From Cryobacterium aureum (GTDB lineage: Bacteria > Actinomycetota > Actinomycetes > Actinomycetales > Microbacteriaceae): a stretch of DNA of 64,000 nucleotides. The position numbers and the translations under genes are program-made. The stretch is taken from positions 1 through 64,000 of the forward strand of contig NZ_PPTG01000038.1 of assembly GCF_002954245.1 (NCBI RefSeq), given 5' to 3'. Under the pieces are notes generated by a model, which was not told the origin of the DNA, made no database searches, and saw only the letters and a program-made list of their open reading frames with translations. Position 1 is the stretch's first letter. Each line of letters starts with the position of its first letter. Below are positions 45,924-55,023 of the stretch, in pieces.

Positions 45924-46985
45924 TTATTGGGGTGAACTCGGGCCTTCCACGGAAATGATCCCGGCTATAATCGCGGATCGAATCTGGTCGAGTTCATCCA
46001 CGAGTTCGGCCGAGACGAGCGCGGCCTGATCGTGGAAGTCGGCAATCTCGACGCCGCCGTTCTTCAGGGTTCCCACGAACGCCGTGTTGTCGAAGCTACC
46101 GTCGAGGTCGGCCCCGATGGTTTCGACGACGGCGGCCGACGTGTTCTTCAGCACGCTCGTGAGCACGACCGACTGAAACTGGGCCGGCAGGGTGATGTAG
46201 CCGTCGTTGTCGACCCAGATGACGGAGACGCCCGGCGTTTCGATCGCTGCGGCCGCCGCGCCCTGACCGACCTGGCCGGCCACCGGCAGAATGATGTCGG
46301 CCCCCTGGTCGATGAACGACTGGGCGAGGGCTTTGCCCTTGTTGACGTCTTCGAAGTCGCCTGTGAAACTGCCGTCCTGGGCGTCCTTGTTCCAGCCGAG
46401 AACCTGCACCTGCGTCTTGTGCTTGTCGTTATACATCGCGACACCGTCGACGAAACCGTCCATGAACAGGGTGACGGGTGGCTGGTTGCCGCCGCCGAAG
46501 GTCGCCACGATGCCGGTCTTGGTGACGCCGGCCGCGAGGTAGCCGGCGAGGAACGAGGCCTGGGCGGTGTCGAACACGATCGGTTTCACGTTGGGGGCAT
46601 CGACGACCTCGTCGACGATCGCGAAGTGCACGTCGGGGTTGGCGGTCGCCTCCGCGAGGGTGGCATCGGCGAGTTCAAAGCCGACGGTGAGAACGAACTG
46701 GCATCCGGTTGCCACGGCCTGACTCACGTTGGGTGCCAGGTCGATCTCCGACGTCGACACGATCGCATCGGTGTCAATGCTGTACTTCGTCGCCGCCTCC
46801 TGCAGCCCTTCCCAGCTGGACTGGTTGAAGGACCGGTCTTCGAGGCCACCCGAGTTCGTGACCATGCGGGCGCAGTAGTCGGGCGCCGTCGCATCCACTG
46901 TCGCGGTCGGTGTCGGCGCCTGCGCGCACCCCGCCAGCAGCAGAGCGGATGCCGCGAGGGCAGAAACAGCAATCAACCGGCGCAT
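45924..46985 (-). CDS. BMP-family nucleoside-binding lipoprotein 2
   Basis: A 353-residue lipoprotein with lipobox LAGC (Cys20) and the same BMP blocks as its neighbour: CARMVTNSGGLEDRSFNQSSW, LTVGFELADATLAEA, FLAGYLAAGVTKTGIVATFGG. GGGAG precedes the ATG at 46985; the longer start adds only six residues. The two lipoproteins are tandem paralogues with about the same length and presumably different ligands or affinities for one permease. This gene is the first of the nucleoside operon, 44 bases after manC ends. Confidence 0.92.
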   Translation of the reverse strand: MRRLIAVSALAASALLLAGCAQAPTPTATVDATAPDYCARMVTNSGGLEDRSFNQSSWEGLQEAATKYSIDTDAIVSTSEIDLAPNVSQAVATGCQFVLTVGFELADATLAEATANPDVHFAIVDEVVDAPNVKPIVFDTAQASFLAGYLAAGVTKTGIVATFGGGNQPPVTLFMDGFVDGVAMYNDKHKTQVQVLGWNKDAQDGSFTGDFEDVNKGKALAQSFIDQGADIILPVAGQVGQGAAAAAIETPGVSVIWVDNDGYITLPAQFQSVVLTSVLKNTSAAVVETIGADLDGSFDNTAFVGTLKNGGVEIADFHDQAALVSAELVDELDQIRSAIIAGIISVEGPSSPQ

Positions 46986-47029
46986 GAGCACTCCCTTAAG
47001 CATGAACTGGAATTCTAGTCAGGTCGGGC

Positions 47030-48151
47030 TTAGAGCACGTCGCTGGAACCCGAGAGCTTCAGCGCATCGACGACCGCCTTGACCTTCTGGGCGTTCGCGC
47101 TCGTGGTGACCAGCAGGGCATCAGGGGTGTCGACCACGACGATGTCTTCGACGCCGATAAGCGCGATCATACGGCCGGTGTGGCTGACCACGATACCGCT
47201 CGACGAGTCGGCGAGTACGCGGGCCCCCTCGCCGAGGATGGCGAGGTTGGCTTTGCGCCCGCCGGAGTGCAGCTTGGCAATCGACGCAAAGTCGCCAACG
47301 TCATCCCAGTCGAACTGGCCGGGAATGACGACGAGTTTGCCGGCGGCCGCGGCAGGTTCAGCCACCGAGTAGTCAATGGCGATTTTCTTCAGGCGCGGCC
47401 AGACCTGGTCGACCACGGCGCCGCGGGCCGGGGTATCCCAGGCGGCAGCGAGCTCCAGCAGGCCGGCATGCAGTTCCGGCTCTGCCGCTTCGATCTCGGC
47501 GAGCAGGCGGTCGGCGCGGGCGATAAAGATTCCGGCGTTCCACAGGTAGTGTCCGTCGGCGAGGTAACCCTCGGCGATGTAGGGGCTGGGTTTCTCCACG
47601 AAGGAGGCGACGGCCAATGCGGTCGGAGCGCCGTCGATGGCTAGCGACGCTGCGCTCTTGATATAACCGAAGCCGATCGCGGCCTCGGTCGGCTGGATGC
47701 CGATCGTGACGATGTAACCGGAATCCGCCGCGGCAACCGCTTCGGTGACCGCCGACCGAAACTGGGCGTCGCCCTTGATGACGTGATCGGCCGGGAACGA
47801 CCCAATGATGACGCCCGGCTCGCGACGCTGCAAAATAGCGGCGGCGAGTCCGATCGCGGCGGTGGAGTCACGCGGTTCGCTCTCGAGCACGACGTTGGGG
47901 TCAGCCAGTTCGGGCAGTTGCACTTCGACGGCAGCCCGGTGGGCACGGCCGGTGACGACCATGATGCGCTGCTCGCCCGACAGTGGAACGAGGCGATCCC
48001 AGGTATCGCGCAGCAGGGTGTGGCCGGAACCGGTGAGGTCGTGCAGAAATTTGGGGGCATCCGCTCGCGACAACGGCCACAGCCGGGAGCCGATACCGCC
48101 AGCGGGAATCACGTTGTACAGGCGGTCGATGGGCTCACTGGACGTAATCAT
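47030..48151 (-). CDS. manC: Mannose-1-phosphate guanylyltransferase
   Basis: A 373-residue nucleotidyltransferase that makes GDP-mannose from mannose-1-phosphate and GTP. The nucleotide-binding loop is PAGGIGSRLWPLSR near residue 17, PKFLHDL follows, and later come FVEKP and QFDWDDVGDF, all typical of ManC. The C-terminal isomerase domain of bifunctional enzymes is absent, so the length fits the monofunctional type. It is divergent from a GT4 glycosyltransferase gene; both have TAGTCT-N6-ATG starts. Confidence 0.92.
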   Translation of the reverse strand: MITSSEPIDRLYNVIPAGGIGSRLWPLSRADAPKFLHDLTGSGHTLLRDTWDRLVPLSGEQRIMVVTGRAHRAAVEVQLPELADPNVVLESEPRDSTAAIGLAAAILQRREPGVIIGSFPADHVIKGDAQFRSAVTEAVAAADSGYIVTIGIQPTEAAIGFGYIKSAASLAIDGAPTALAVASFVEKPSPYIAEGYLADGHYLWNAGIFIARADRLLAEIEAAEPELHAGLLELAAAWDTPARGAVVDQVWPRLKKIAIDYSVAEPAAAAGKLVVIPGQFDWDDVGDFASIAKLHSGGRKANLAILGEGARVLADSSSGIVVSHTGRMIALIGVEDIVVVDTPDALLVTTSANAQKVKAVVDALKLSGSSDVL

Positions 48152-48157
48152 TGGCTC

Positions 48158-48163
48158 AGACTA
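48158..48163 (-). promoter_or_regulatory. -10 hexamer TAGTCT, six bases before the manC start
   Basis: TAGTCT-N6-ATG on the minus strand, identical to the arrangement before the divergent glycosyltransferase gene. Confidence 0.6.
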
Positions 48164-48233
48164 TCGGGCGGTCCCGACCACTGTCGGCCACGATTGTTCA
48201 TGCGCGCGTCACCAGGCGGCAATGGCCGTTGCT

Positions 48234-48239
48234 TAGTCT
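48234..48239 (+). promoter_or_regulatory. -10 hexamer TAGTCT, six bases before the GT4 start
   Basis: TAGTCT, CGAACC, ATG at 48246: no ribosome-binding site between. Confidence 0.6.
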
Positions 48240-48245
48240 CGAACC

Positions 48246-49418
48246 ATGCGGATCGCAGTCATCAGCGAAAGTTTTCTCCCCACCGTGAGCGGGGTGACCA
48301 CGAGCGTATGCAGAGTGCTCGAACACCTGGCCGGCACCGGACACGAGGCCATGGTCATCGCCCCTTCCGGCGCCCCGGCCGAGTACGCCGGATTTCCGGT
48401 ACACACGGTCTCTGCAGTGAACTACCGCGAATTTCCAGTGGGTATGCCCAGCCCGCAGGTGCAGAAGCTGCTCGCTGACTTTCGCCCCGACGTGTTGCAC
48501 GCCGCCTCGCCGTTTCTGCTCGGTGCTCAGGGCATCAGCGCCGCCAACCGGCTCGACATTCCCTCGGTCGCGATCTTCCAAACGGATGTCGCCGGCTACG
48601 CACACAGAAACCACCTCGGCCCCGCAACGGCGCTAGCCTGGCGATTTGTGAAGTGGGTACACGATGGCGCCACCCGCACCCTGGTTCCATCGTCGTCGTC
48701 CATGGCCGCGCTGCTGCGCCTCGGTGTGCCCCGGCTGGCTATGTGGACTCGCGGTGTCGACCTGAACGGCTTTCACCCCAACCTGAAGAACGATCCGGCG
48801 GTCGCCGCGCTACGGGAACGGATCGCGCCTGCCCCCAAAACGGAAGGCCCGCCCGACGTGATCGTAGGCTACGTCGGTCGCATGGCCCCGGAGAAGCAGG
48901 TGGAGCGGCTGCGTGCGCTGCGCGGGGTGCCGGGCATCCGTCTGGCTCTCGTGGGTGACGGGCCGAGCGTTCCCTCTATACGGCGGGCACTCGCGGGCAT
49001 GCCGGTCACCTGGCTCGGGCGGTTGTCAGGCCGCGAACTCGCCGTCGCCTACGCGAGCTTTGATGTGTTCGTGCACGCCGGTACGGAAGAAACCTTCGGC
49101 CAGACCCTGCAGGAAGCCCACGCGGCCGGGCTGCCGGTGGTGGCCCCGCACGCCGGCGGGCCAATCGACCTCGTCGCCCACGGCGAGAACGGGTATCTAT
49201 TTCGACCGGACGACGACGGCGACCTGAAGCACTGGGTGTGCCAACTCGCCAACGACCCCATGCTTCGGGCGCGGATGGGCGAAGCCGGGCGCCGCGCCGT
49301 GCTCGGTCGCTCCTGGCCCACGGTCTGCTCCGAGCTGATCGAATACTACGAACAGGCCATCGACGAGCGTCTCGCCGTACGCGCCAACACGCACGTCCCG
49401 CCCTCGATGCAACGTTAG
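48246..49418 (+). CDS. GT4-family glycosyltransferase, probable GDP-mannose-dependent
   Basis: A 390-residue GT-B fold transferase. The N-terminal loop is ESFLPTVSGVTTSV, with FQTDVAGYA in the acceptor domain. The donor domain has VGYVGRMAPEKQVERL and the E-x7-E-type segment AGTEETFGQTLQEAHAAG. The best resemblance is to actinobacterial mannosyltransferases of the MgtA/PimB group, which mannosylate glycolipids. The shared intergenic region with manC supports GDP-mannose as donor (inference). It may act in lipomannan-type glycolipid synthesis at the inner membrane face. Confidence 0.87.
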   Translation: MRIAVISESFLPTVSGVTTSVCRVLEHLAGTGHEAMVIAPSGAPAEYAGFPVHTVSAVNYREFPVGMPSPQVQKLLADFRPDVLHAASPFLLGAQGISAANRLDIPSVAIFQTDVAGYAHRNHLGPATALAWRFVKWVHDGATRTLVPSSSSMAALLRLGVPRLAMWTRGVDLNGFHPNLKNDPAVAALRERIAPAPKTEGPPDVIVGYVGRMAPEKQVERLRALRGVPGIRLALVGDGPSVPSIRRALAGMPVTWLGRLSGRELAVAYASFDVFVHAGTEETFGQTLQEAHAAGLPVVAPHAGGPIDLVAHGENGYLFRPDDDGDLKHWVCQLANDPMLRARMGEAGRRAVLGRSWPTVCSELIEYYEQAIDERLAVRANTHVPPSMQR

Positions 49419-49528
49419 GTCACCCTAACCGGCACAAGAAGGCGGAGCGCTTGTAGACTAATGAAATGTGCTTATAGCGCATTCTCGGTCTCACTTAAGA
49501 GCCATAATTCAGCCAGGGAGGGTTGTTC

Positions 49529-49942
49529 ATGCCACAGACGGCAGGAACCCTAGATTCTCAGCAGAAGACGACGTCACGTCGCCCCGCCGGCACCCTTTAT
49601 CGGGGTAACACGGGCATGTGGTCGTGGGTATTGCACCGCATCACCGGCGTCGCGATTTTCTTCTTTCTGCTCGTTCATATTCTCGATACGGCGCTCGTGC
49701 GGGTCAGCCCCGAAGCGTACAACGCGGTCATCTCGCAGTACCAGACGCCGATCATGGGGCTCGGTGAGGTCGCGCTCGTCGGCGCCATCGTGTTCCACGC
49801 CTTCAACGGACTGCGCATCATCCTGATCGACTTCTGGAACGCCAAGTACCAGCGGGTGCTGTTCTACGTGGTCATCGGCCTGTGGGTCGTCACCATGCTC
49901 GGCTTCGTGCCGCGCCACCTCATCAACGTGTTCAGCCACTAG
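49529..49942 (+). CDS. sdhC: Succinate dehydrogenase cytochrome b556 subunit
   Basis: A 137-residue membrane anchor with three helices. LHRITGVAIFFFLLVHILD carries the conserved Ser/His/Arg area and the heme-ligand His, and FHAFNGLRIILIDFW the second. It holds heme b and the quinone site together with SdhD. The ATG at 49529 has AGGGAGGG seven bases upstream; the TTG six bases earlier is less likely. First gene of sdhCDAB. Confidence 0.95.
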   Translation: MPQTAGTLDSQQKTTSRRPAGTLYRGNTGMWSWVLHRITGVAIFFFLLVHILDTALVRVSPEAYNAVISQYQTPIMGLGEVALVGAIVFHAFNGLRIILIDFWNAKYQRVLFYVVIGLWVVTMLGFVPRHLINVFSH

Positions 49943-49953
49943 GGGGCGACAAT

Positions 49954-50424
49954 ATGACTTCAACAATCGAAGCTCCCCGCAGCCCGCGGACCCCCAAGGG
50001 CCCTTATGGCCGCAGCACGAAGAAGAGCGGTGTCAACTGGGAAAAGTGGGGCTGGATTTACATGCGTGTCTCCGGCGTCGTGCTGGTCGTGCTCATCTTC
50101 GGCCACCTGTTCGTCAATCTCATGATCGGCGAGGGCGTCAGCGCCCTGAACTTCGCGTTCGTCGCCGGCAAGCTCACCAACCCGTTCTGGATGGTCTGGG
50201 ACATCATCATGCTCTGGCTCGCGCTGATTCACGGCGGCAACGGCATGCGCACCCTGGTCAACGACTACGCCACCTCGCGAATCAGCCGCGGCATCTTGAA
50301 GGTCGCGATCCTGGTCAGCGTTGTTGCGCTAATCGTGCTCGGCACCCTCGTGGTGTTCACCTTTGATCCCTGCCCCGCCGGTGCGCCCGCCGACCTCGTG
50401 GCCTCGTTCTGTAAGTCCCTCTAG
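49954..50424 (+). CDS. sdhD: Succinate dehydrogenase membrane anchor subunit
   Basis: A 156-residue membrane subunit with three hydrophobic helices ([58 protein letters not shown]) and conserved His residues likely contributing to heme and quinone binding. A hydrophilic basic N-terminus of about 35 residues precedes helix 1. AGGGGG stands ahead of the ATG. It lies 11 bases after sdhC and 17 before sdhA. Confidence 0.93.
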   Translation: MTSTIEAPRSPRTPKGPYGRSTKKSGVNWEKWGWIYMRVSGVVLVVLIFGHLFVNLMIGEGVSALNFAFVAGKLTNPFWMVWDIIMLWLALIHGGNGMRTLVNDYATSRISRGILKVAILVSVVALIVLGTLVVFTFDPCPAGAPADLVASFCKSL

Positions 50425-50441
50425 GAGCTGCACTAACAAAT

Positions 50442-52253
50442 ATGACTTCTTCCACCTCAGCACCCACGGAGTCCACCGTCGTAGACGGCGTGCACTACCA
50501 CCAGCACGACATCGTAATTGTGGGAGCGGGTGGAGCCGGCATGCGTGCCGCCATCGAAGCCGGCCCCCACGCCAGCACGGCGGTCATCTCCAAGCTCTAC
50601 CCGACGCGTTCGCACACCGGTGCGGCGCAGGGCGGGATGGCTGCCGCCCTCGCCAACGTCGAGGAAGACAACTGGGAATGGCACACCTTCGACACGATCA
50701 AGGGTGGCGACTACCTGGTCGACCAGGACGCCGCCGAGATTCTGGCCAAGGAAGCCATCGACGCGGTCATCGACCTCGAGAACATGGGTCTGCCGTTCAA
50801 CCGCACGCCAGAGGGCAAGATCGACCAGCGACGCTTCGGTGGTCACACCCGCGACCACGGCAAGGCGCCGGTTCGTCGCTCCTGCTACGCCGCCGACCGC
50901 ACCGGCCACATGATTTTGCAGACGCTCTATCAGAACTGCGTCAAGCGCGGCATCAACTTCTTCAACGAGTACTACGTGCTCGACCTCGTTATGACCAACG
51001 TCGACGGCGTCGATCAGCCATCGGCCGTGGTCGCCCTCGACCTGTCCAGCGGCGAGCTGCACGTGTTCCAGGGCAAGGCATTCATCTTCGCCACCGGCGG
51101 TTTCGGCAAGATCTACAAGACCACGTCGAACGCCCACACCCTCACCGGTGACGGCGTCGGAATCGTCTGGCGCAAGGGACTGCCGCTGGAGGACATGGAA
51201 TTCTTCCAGTTCCACCCGACCGGGCTGGCCGGGCTGGGCATCCTCTTGACCGAGGGAGCCCGCGGCGAGGGAGCCATCCTGCGAAACGCCTCCGGTGAGC
51301 GCTTCATGGAACGCTACGCGCCCACCATCAAGGACCTCGCCCCGCGCGACATCGTCTCGCGCTGCATGCTCAAGGAGGTCGCTGAGGGTCGCGGCGCCGG
51401 CCCGGACAAGGACTACCTGTACCTCGACTGCACCCACCTCGGCAAGGAACTGCTCGAGACCAAGCTGCCAGACATCACCGAGTTCGCCCGCACCTACCTC
51501 GGCGTTGACCCGGTCACCGAGCCGGTTCCGGTCATGCCGACCGCGCACTACGCGATGGGCGGCATCCCCACGAACGTGAACGCCGAAGTCTGGCGCAACA
51601 ACGAGCAGGTCGTTCCCGGTCTGTACGCCGCCGGCGAGTGCGCCTGCGTCTCCGTGCACGGCTCCAACCGCCTCGGCACCAACTCGCTGCTCGACATCAA
51701 CGTGTTCGGCAAGCGCGCCGGCAACAACGCGGTCGAATACGTCAAGACGGCCTCGTTCACTCCCCTGCCGGAAGACCCGGCCAAGGAGGTGCGCGAACTG
51801 CTGGAAGGCATCCGTTCGTCGACCGGAACCGAACGTATTGCCGTGCTGCGCAAGATTCTGCAGGAAGAAATGGACAAGAAGGCGCAGGTGTTCCGCACCG
51901 ACGAGTCCCTCGCCGAAGTAACAGAGACCATCCACCTGCTGCGTCAGCGGTACAAGAACATCGGCGTGCAAGACAAAGGGCGTCGGTTCAACACCGACCT
52001 GCTCGAGGCCGTCGAGCTGGGCTTTTTGCTCGACCTCGCCGAGGTTGTCGTCTATTCCGCCCGCAACCGCAAGGAAAGCCGCGGCGGACACCAGCGCGAG
52101 GACTACCTCGTGCGCGACGACGAGAACTATCTCAAGCACACCATGGCGTATCTCAAGGGCGACGCGATGAGCGCCGATGCCGCCGACCACATCAAGCTCG
52201 ACTGGAAACCGGTTGTCATCACCCGCTACCAGCCGATGGAGAGGAAGTACTAG
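50442..52253 (+). CDS. sdhA: Succinate dehydrogenase flavoprotein subunit
   Basis: A 603-residue catalytic subunit. The FAD dinucleotide loop is [10 protein letters not shown] (28-37), the covalent FAD attachment His is His58 in [11 protein letters not shown], substrate and catalytic segments are HPTG and [12 protein letters not shown], and [12 protein letters not shown] and [13 protein letters not shown] follow. It oxidises succinate to fumarate in the TCA cycle and passes electrons to SdhB. Length is standard. Its stop shares one base with the sdhB GTG. Confidence 0.97.
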   Translation: MTSSTSAPTESTVVDGVHYHQHDIVIVGAGGAGMRAAIEAGPHASTAVISKLYPTRSHTGAAQGGMAAALANVEEDNWEWHTFDTIKGGDYLVDQDAAEILAKEAIDAVIDLENMGLPFNRTPEGKIDQRRFGGHTRDHGKAPVRRSCYAADRTGHMILQTLYQNCVKRGINFFNEYYVLDLVMTNVDGVDQPSAVVALDLSSGELHVFQGKAFIFATGGFGKIYKTTSNAHTLTGDGVGIVWRKGLPLEDMEFFQFHPTGLAGLGILLTEGARGEGAILRNASGERFMERYAPTIKDLAPRDIVSRCMLKEVAEGRGAGPDKDYLYLDCTHLGKELLETKLPDITEFARTYLGVDPVTEPVPVMPTAHYAMGGIPTNVNAEVWRNNEQVVPGLYAAGECACVSVHGSNRLGTNSLLDINVFGKRAGNNAVEYVKTASFTPLPEDPAKEVRELLEGIRSSTGTERIAVLRKILQEEMDKKAQVFRTDESLAEVTETIHLLRQRYKNIGVQDKGRRFNTDLLEAVELGFLLDLAEVVVYSARNRKESRGGHQREDYLVRDDENYLKHTMAYLKGDAMSADAADHIKLDWKPVVITRYQPMERKY

Positions 52254-53014
52254 TGAGTACCACCACGATCGATAACAAGCCCGTTGTTCCCGAAGAGATC
52301 AAGTCCTTCACGGTGACGCTCATTATTCGTCGCTTCAACCCAGAGGTCGACGACGAGCCGCACTGGCAGGACTTCGACGTACAGCTCTACCCGACCGACC
52401 GCGTGCTCGACGCGCTGCACAAGATCAAGTGGGAGCAGGACGGTTCGTTGACCTTCCGTCGCTCCTGCGCCCACGGCATCTGTGGCTCGGACGCCATGCG
52501 CATCAACGGCCGCAACCGTCTGGCCTGCAAGACGCTCATGAAGGACCTTGACGTCACGAAGCCCATCTACGTGGAGGCCATCAAGGGCCTGCCGCTGGAG
52601 AAGGACCTCATTGTTGACATGGAGCCGTTCTTCGACTCCTTCCGGGCGGTGCAGCCGTTCCTCATGAACAGCGTTACCCCGGTCAAGGGCAAGGAACGCA
52701 TTCAGACGGTCGCTCAGCGTGCGCGCTTCGACGACACTACGAAATGTATTCTCTGCGCTGCGTGCACGTCGAGCTGCCCGGTTTTCTGGACCGACGGCCA
52801 GTACTTCGGCCCGGCCGCCATCGTCAACGCGCACCGTTTCATCTTCGACTCGCGCGATGAGAATGCGGCCGTGCGCCTGGACATTCTCAACGACAAGGAG
52901 GGCGTGTGGCGTTGCCGCACAACCTTCAACTGCACGGATGCCTGCCCCCGCGGTATTCAGGTGACCCAGGCCATCGCCGAGGTCAAGCAGGCCATTATGC
53001 GCGGCAAGGCGTAA
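52253..53014 (+). CDS. sdhB: Succinate dehydrogenase iron-sulfur subunit
   Basis: A 253-residue subunit with three cluster motifs: the [2Fe-2S] plant-type set in SCAHGICGSDAMRINGRNRLAC-like order (four Cys), CILCAACTSSCP for [4Fe-4S], and CTDACPRGIQV for the second ferredoxin motif. It carries electrons from SdhA to the membrane quinone site. The start is GTG at 52253, overlapping the sdhA TAG by one base and preceded by GAGAGGAAG. It completes the operon. Confidence 0.97.
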   Translation: MSTTTIDNKPVVPEEIKSFTVTLIIRRFNPEVDDEPHWQDFDVQLYPTDRVLDALHKIKWEQDGSLTFRRSCAHGICGSDAMRINGRNRLACKTLMKDLDVTKPIYVEAIKGLPLEKDLIVDMEPFFDSFRAVQPFLMNSVTPVKGKERIQTVAQRARFDDTTKCILCAACTSSCPVFWTDGQYFGPAAIVNAHRFIFDSRDENAAVRLDILNDKEGVWRCRTTFNCTDACPRGIQVTQAIAEVKQAIMRGKA

Positions 53015-53030
53015 CTGCTCGATTGCATGA

Positions 53031-53063
53031 CGAACACCCCCGTCGATTCGATGGGGGTGTTCG
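53031..53063 (+). terminator. Hairpin after sdhB
   Basis: CGAACACCCCC (53031-53041) pairs with GGGGGTGTTCG (53053-53063) around an 11-base loop, 17 bases past the sdhB stop. No U-tract follows. Confidence 0.75.
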
Positions 53064-53073
53064 TGCATCCGGT

Positions 53074-53079
53074 TAGGCT
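53074..53079 (+). promoter_or_regulatory. -10 hexamer TAGGCT, six bases before the YihY start
   Basis: TAGGCT-N6-GTG, immediately behind the sdhB terminator. Confidence 0.6.
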
Positions 53080-53085
53080 GAACCA

Positions 53086-54159
53086 GTGAAAGAGCTTCTG
53101 GCGCGCATCATGGCGTGGCGACCCGTACGGGTGTTCACCCACTTCACCAGCGTGGGCGGCAGTATCCTCGCCGGCGGCATGTCGTACCAGGCCATCTTCG
53201 CCATCTTCGCGGCAGTCTGGGTGGGATTCTCCATCGCTGGGCTGTTTCTCACCGCGAACCAGGGGCTGTTGAACGCGCTCTACGCCATTATCAACCAGTC
53301 GATTCCGGGCCTCATCGGTACCGACGGCATTATTGACCCTGAGGTTCTCGCGACTGCTGGCATCCTCACCTGGACCGGGGTAATCGCTCTGGCCGGATTG
53401 CTGCTGACGGCATTGGGGTGGCTCTCGACCACGGCGCAGGCCGTGCGTACCGTCTTTGGAATGCCGCCCCAGGCCACGTTCTTCATCTGGGTCAAACTGC
53501 GCGAGCTCGGCCTGGGACTGCTGTTCGGGCTGGCCCTGGTCGTCTCCGCGCTGGTCTCACTCGCGAGCACCGCGCTGCTCGGTGCCCTGTTCGGCCTGTT
53601 CCAGATTCCGCAGGACTCGGTGTTTTACGAGGCATCGGCCCGTGGCATCGGTCTTTTGGTGGTGCTCATCATCGACACGATTACCTTGGCCGGCCTGTTC
53701 CGGGTACTGTCACGGGTGCGCATTCCGGTGCGACGGCTGTTCGCCGGAGCCGTACTGGGCGGCGTCGCTCTGGGGGTGCTGAAGATTCTTGGTGGCGCGC
53801 TGCTCGGCGGTGCCAGTCGCAACCCGTTGTTGGCGACTTTCGCTGTGATCATCGGTCTGCTGGTCTGGTTCAATCTGGTGAGCAGTGTCACGCTCCTCGC
53901 CGCCTCCTGGATTGCGGTCGGCATGAATGACGCGGGAATTCCGCCGCACACGCTCAGCGCCGATGAAGCCGCCGAAAATCAGGAACAGCGGATGCACGAT
54001 GCCTTGCGGTTGACCGCGCAGGCCGAATTCACCGCCGCCAGGGGCGACCTCGATGCGGCGCCGTGGTATGCCCGCTGGAACGCCCGACGCCGACTTAAGA
54101 CGGCCGAGGCAGTCGTCGAGGGGTACGCCACGGCGGATGCGGCCGACGCCCCTAAGTAG
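53086..54159 (+). CDS. YihY/BrkB-family membrane protein
   Basis: A 357-residue inner-membrane protein with six hydrophobic helices. The N-terminal GGSILAGGMSYQAIFAIFAA is the YihY signature, and LVWFNLVSSVTLLAASWIAV lies near the end of the domain. A charged cytoplasmic tail of about 80 residues follows. Older literature called this family ribonuclease BN, which is now considered wrong; the true role is unknown. Start GTG 53086 with no ribosome-binding site. Confidence 0.88.
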   Translation: MKELLARIMAWRPVRVFTHFTSVGGSILAGGMSYQAIFAIFAAVWVGFSIAGLFLTANQGLLNALYAIINQSIPGLIGTDGIIDPEVLATAGILTWTGVIALAGLLLTALGWLSTTAQAVRTVFGMPPQATFFIWVKLRELGLGLLFGLALVVSALVSLASTALLGALFGLFQIPQDSVFYEASARGIGLLVVLIIDTITLAGLFRVLSRVRIPVRRLFAGAVLGGVALGVLKILGGALLGGASRNPLLATFAVIIGLLVWFNLVSSVTLLAASWIAVGMNDAGIPPHTLSADEAAENQEQRMHDALRLTAQAEFTAARGDLDAAPWYARWNARRRLKTAEAVVEGYATADAADAPK

Positions 54160-54162
54160 ACT
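54157..54162 (+). promoter_or_regulatory. -10 hexamer TAGACT, six bases before the xthA start
   Basis: TAGACT-N6-ATG. The hexamer begins at the stop codon of the YihY gene. Confidence 0.55.
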
Positions 54163-54168
54163 TGACCC

Positions 54169-55023
54169 ATGTCTGACACCAAACCCCTTCGCATTGCGAG
54201 CATCAACACGAACGGGGTACGAGCCGCGTACCGCAAGGGGATGGGCGACTGGTTAGATGCCCGTGACGTTGACATTCTCGCGATTCAGGAGGTGCGAGCC
54301 TCCACCGAAGACCTCGAGGGACTGCTCGGGCCGGACTGGAACATTCTGCACGATGCCGCCACGGCCAAGGGCCGCGCCGGAGTTGCCCTGGCGAGTCGCG
54401 CCGGGGCATCCATTCACCGTGTCGCCCTCGGCGCCGAAGAATTCGACAGCGCGGGCCGCTGGCTCGAAGCCGACTACGAGGTCAACGGGCACATCATCAC
54501 CGTGGTGAGCACGTACGTGCACTCCGGCGAGACCGACACTCCGAAGCAGGTCGAGAAGTACAAGTTTCTGGACGCCATGCTCGCTCGGCTGCCCGAGTTG
54601 AGCATGCACAGCCCGCTCGCGCTCGTGCTGGGCGACCTGAACGTGGGGCACCGCACGCTCGATATCAAGAACTGGCGCGGAAACAAGAAGCACGCGGGCT
54701 TCCTGCCGGAAGAGCGTGAGTATTTCGACCGTATCCTCGGGGCCGAAGGCGACGCTGAGTACAACGCGGGTGCCGGAATCGGCTGGGTGGATGTCGGGCG
54801 TAAGTGGGCCGGTGAGGTCGAGGGGCCCTACACCTGGTGGTCCCAGCGCGGGCAGGCCTTCGACAATGACACCGGGTGGCGACTGGACTACCATCTGGCC
54901 AGCCCGGTTTTGGCGGCATCCGTTGTTTCTTACGCGGTCGACCGGGCTGCAGCGTATGACCAGCGATGGAGCGACCACTCCCCCGTCGTTGTCGACTATG
55001 ACCTTTCTGGAGCTAAATCATGA
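54169..55023 (+). CDS. xthA: Exodeoxyribonuclease III (AP endonuclease)
   Basis: A 284-residue DNA repair enzyme of the exonuclease-endonuclease-phosphatase fold. Metal and catalytic residues are in [30 protein letters not shown] and [11 protein letters not shown]. It cleaves abasic sites in base excision repair. The sequence order matches ExoIII/XthA rather than ExoA of other lineages. It overlaps trpS by ATGA. The start is probably leaderless. Confidence 0.94.
   Translation: MSDTKPLRIASINTNGVRAAYRKGMGDWLDARDVDILAIQEVRASTEDLEGLLGPDWNILHDAATAKGRAGVALASRAGASIHRVALGAEEFDSAGRWLEADYEVNGHIITVVSTYVHSGETDTPKQVEKYKFLDAMLARLPELSMHSPLALVLGDLNVGHRTLDIKNWRGNKKHAGFLPEEREYFDRILGAEGDAEYNAGAGIGWVDVGRKWAGEVEGPYTWWSQRGQAFDNDTGWRLDYHLASPVLAASVVSYAVDRAAAYDQRWSDHSPVVVDYDLSGAKS

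Noticed and set aside
50457-52190. 577-residue minus-strand open frame opposite sdhA
   Set aside because: sdhA is certain. The antisense frame is Val/Gly/Asp-rich, as expected from the complement of third-position G/C codons.
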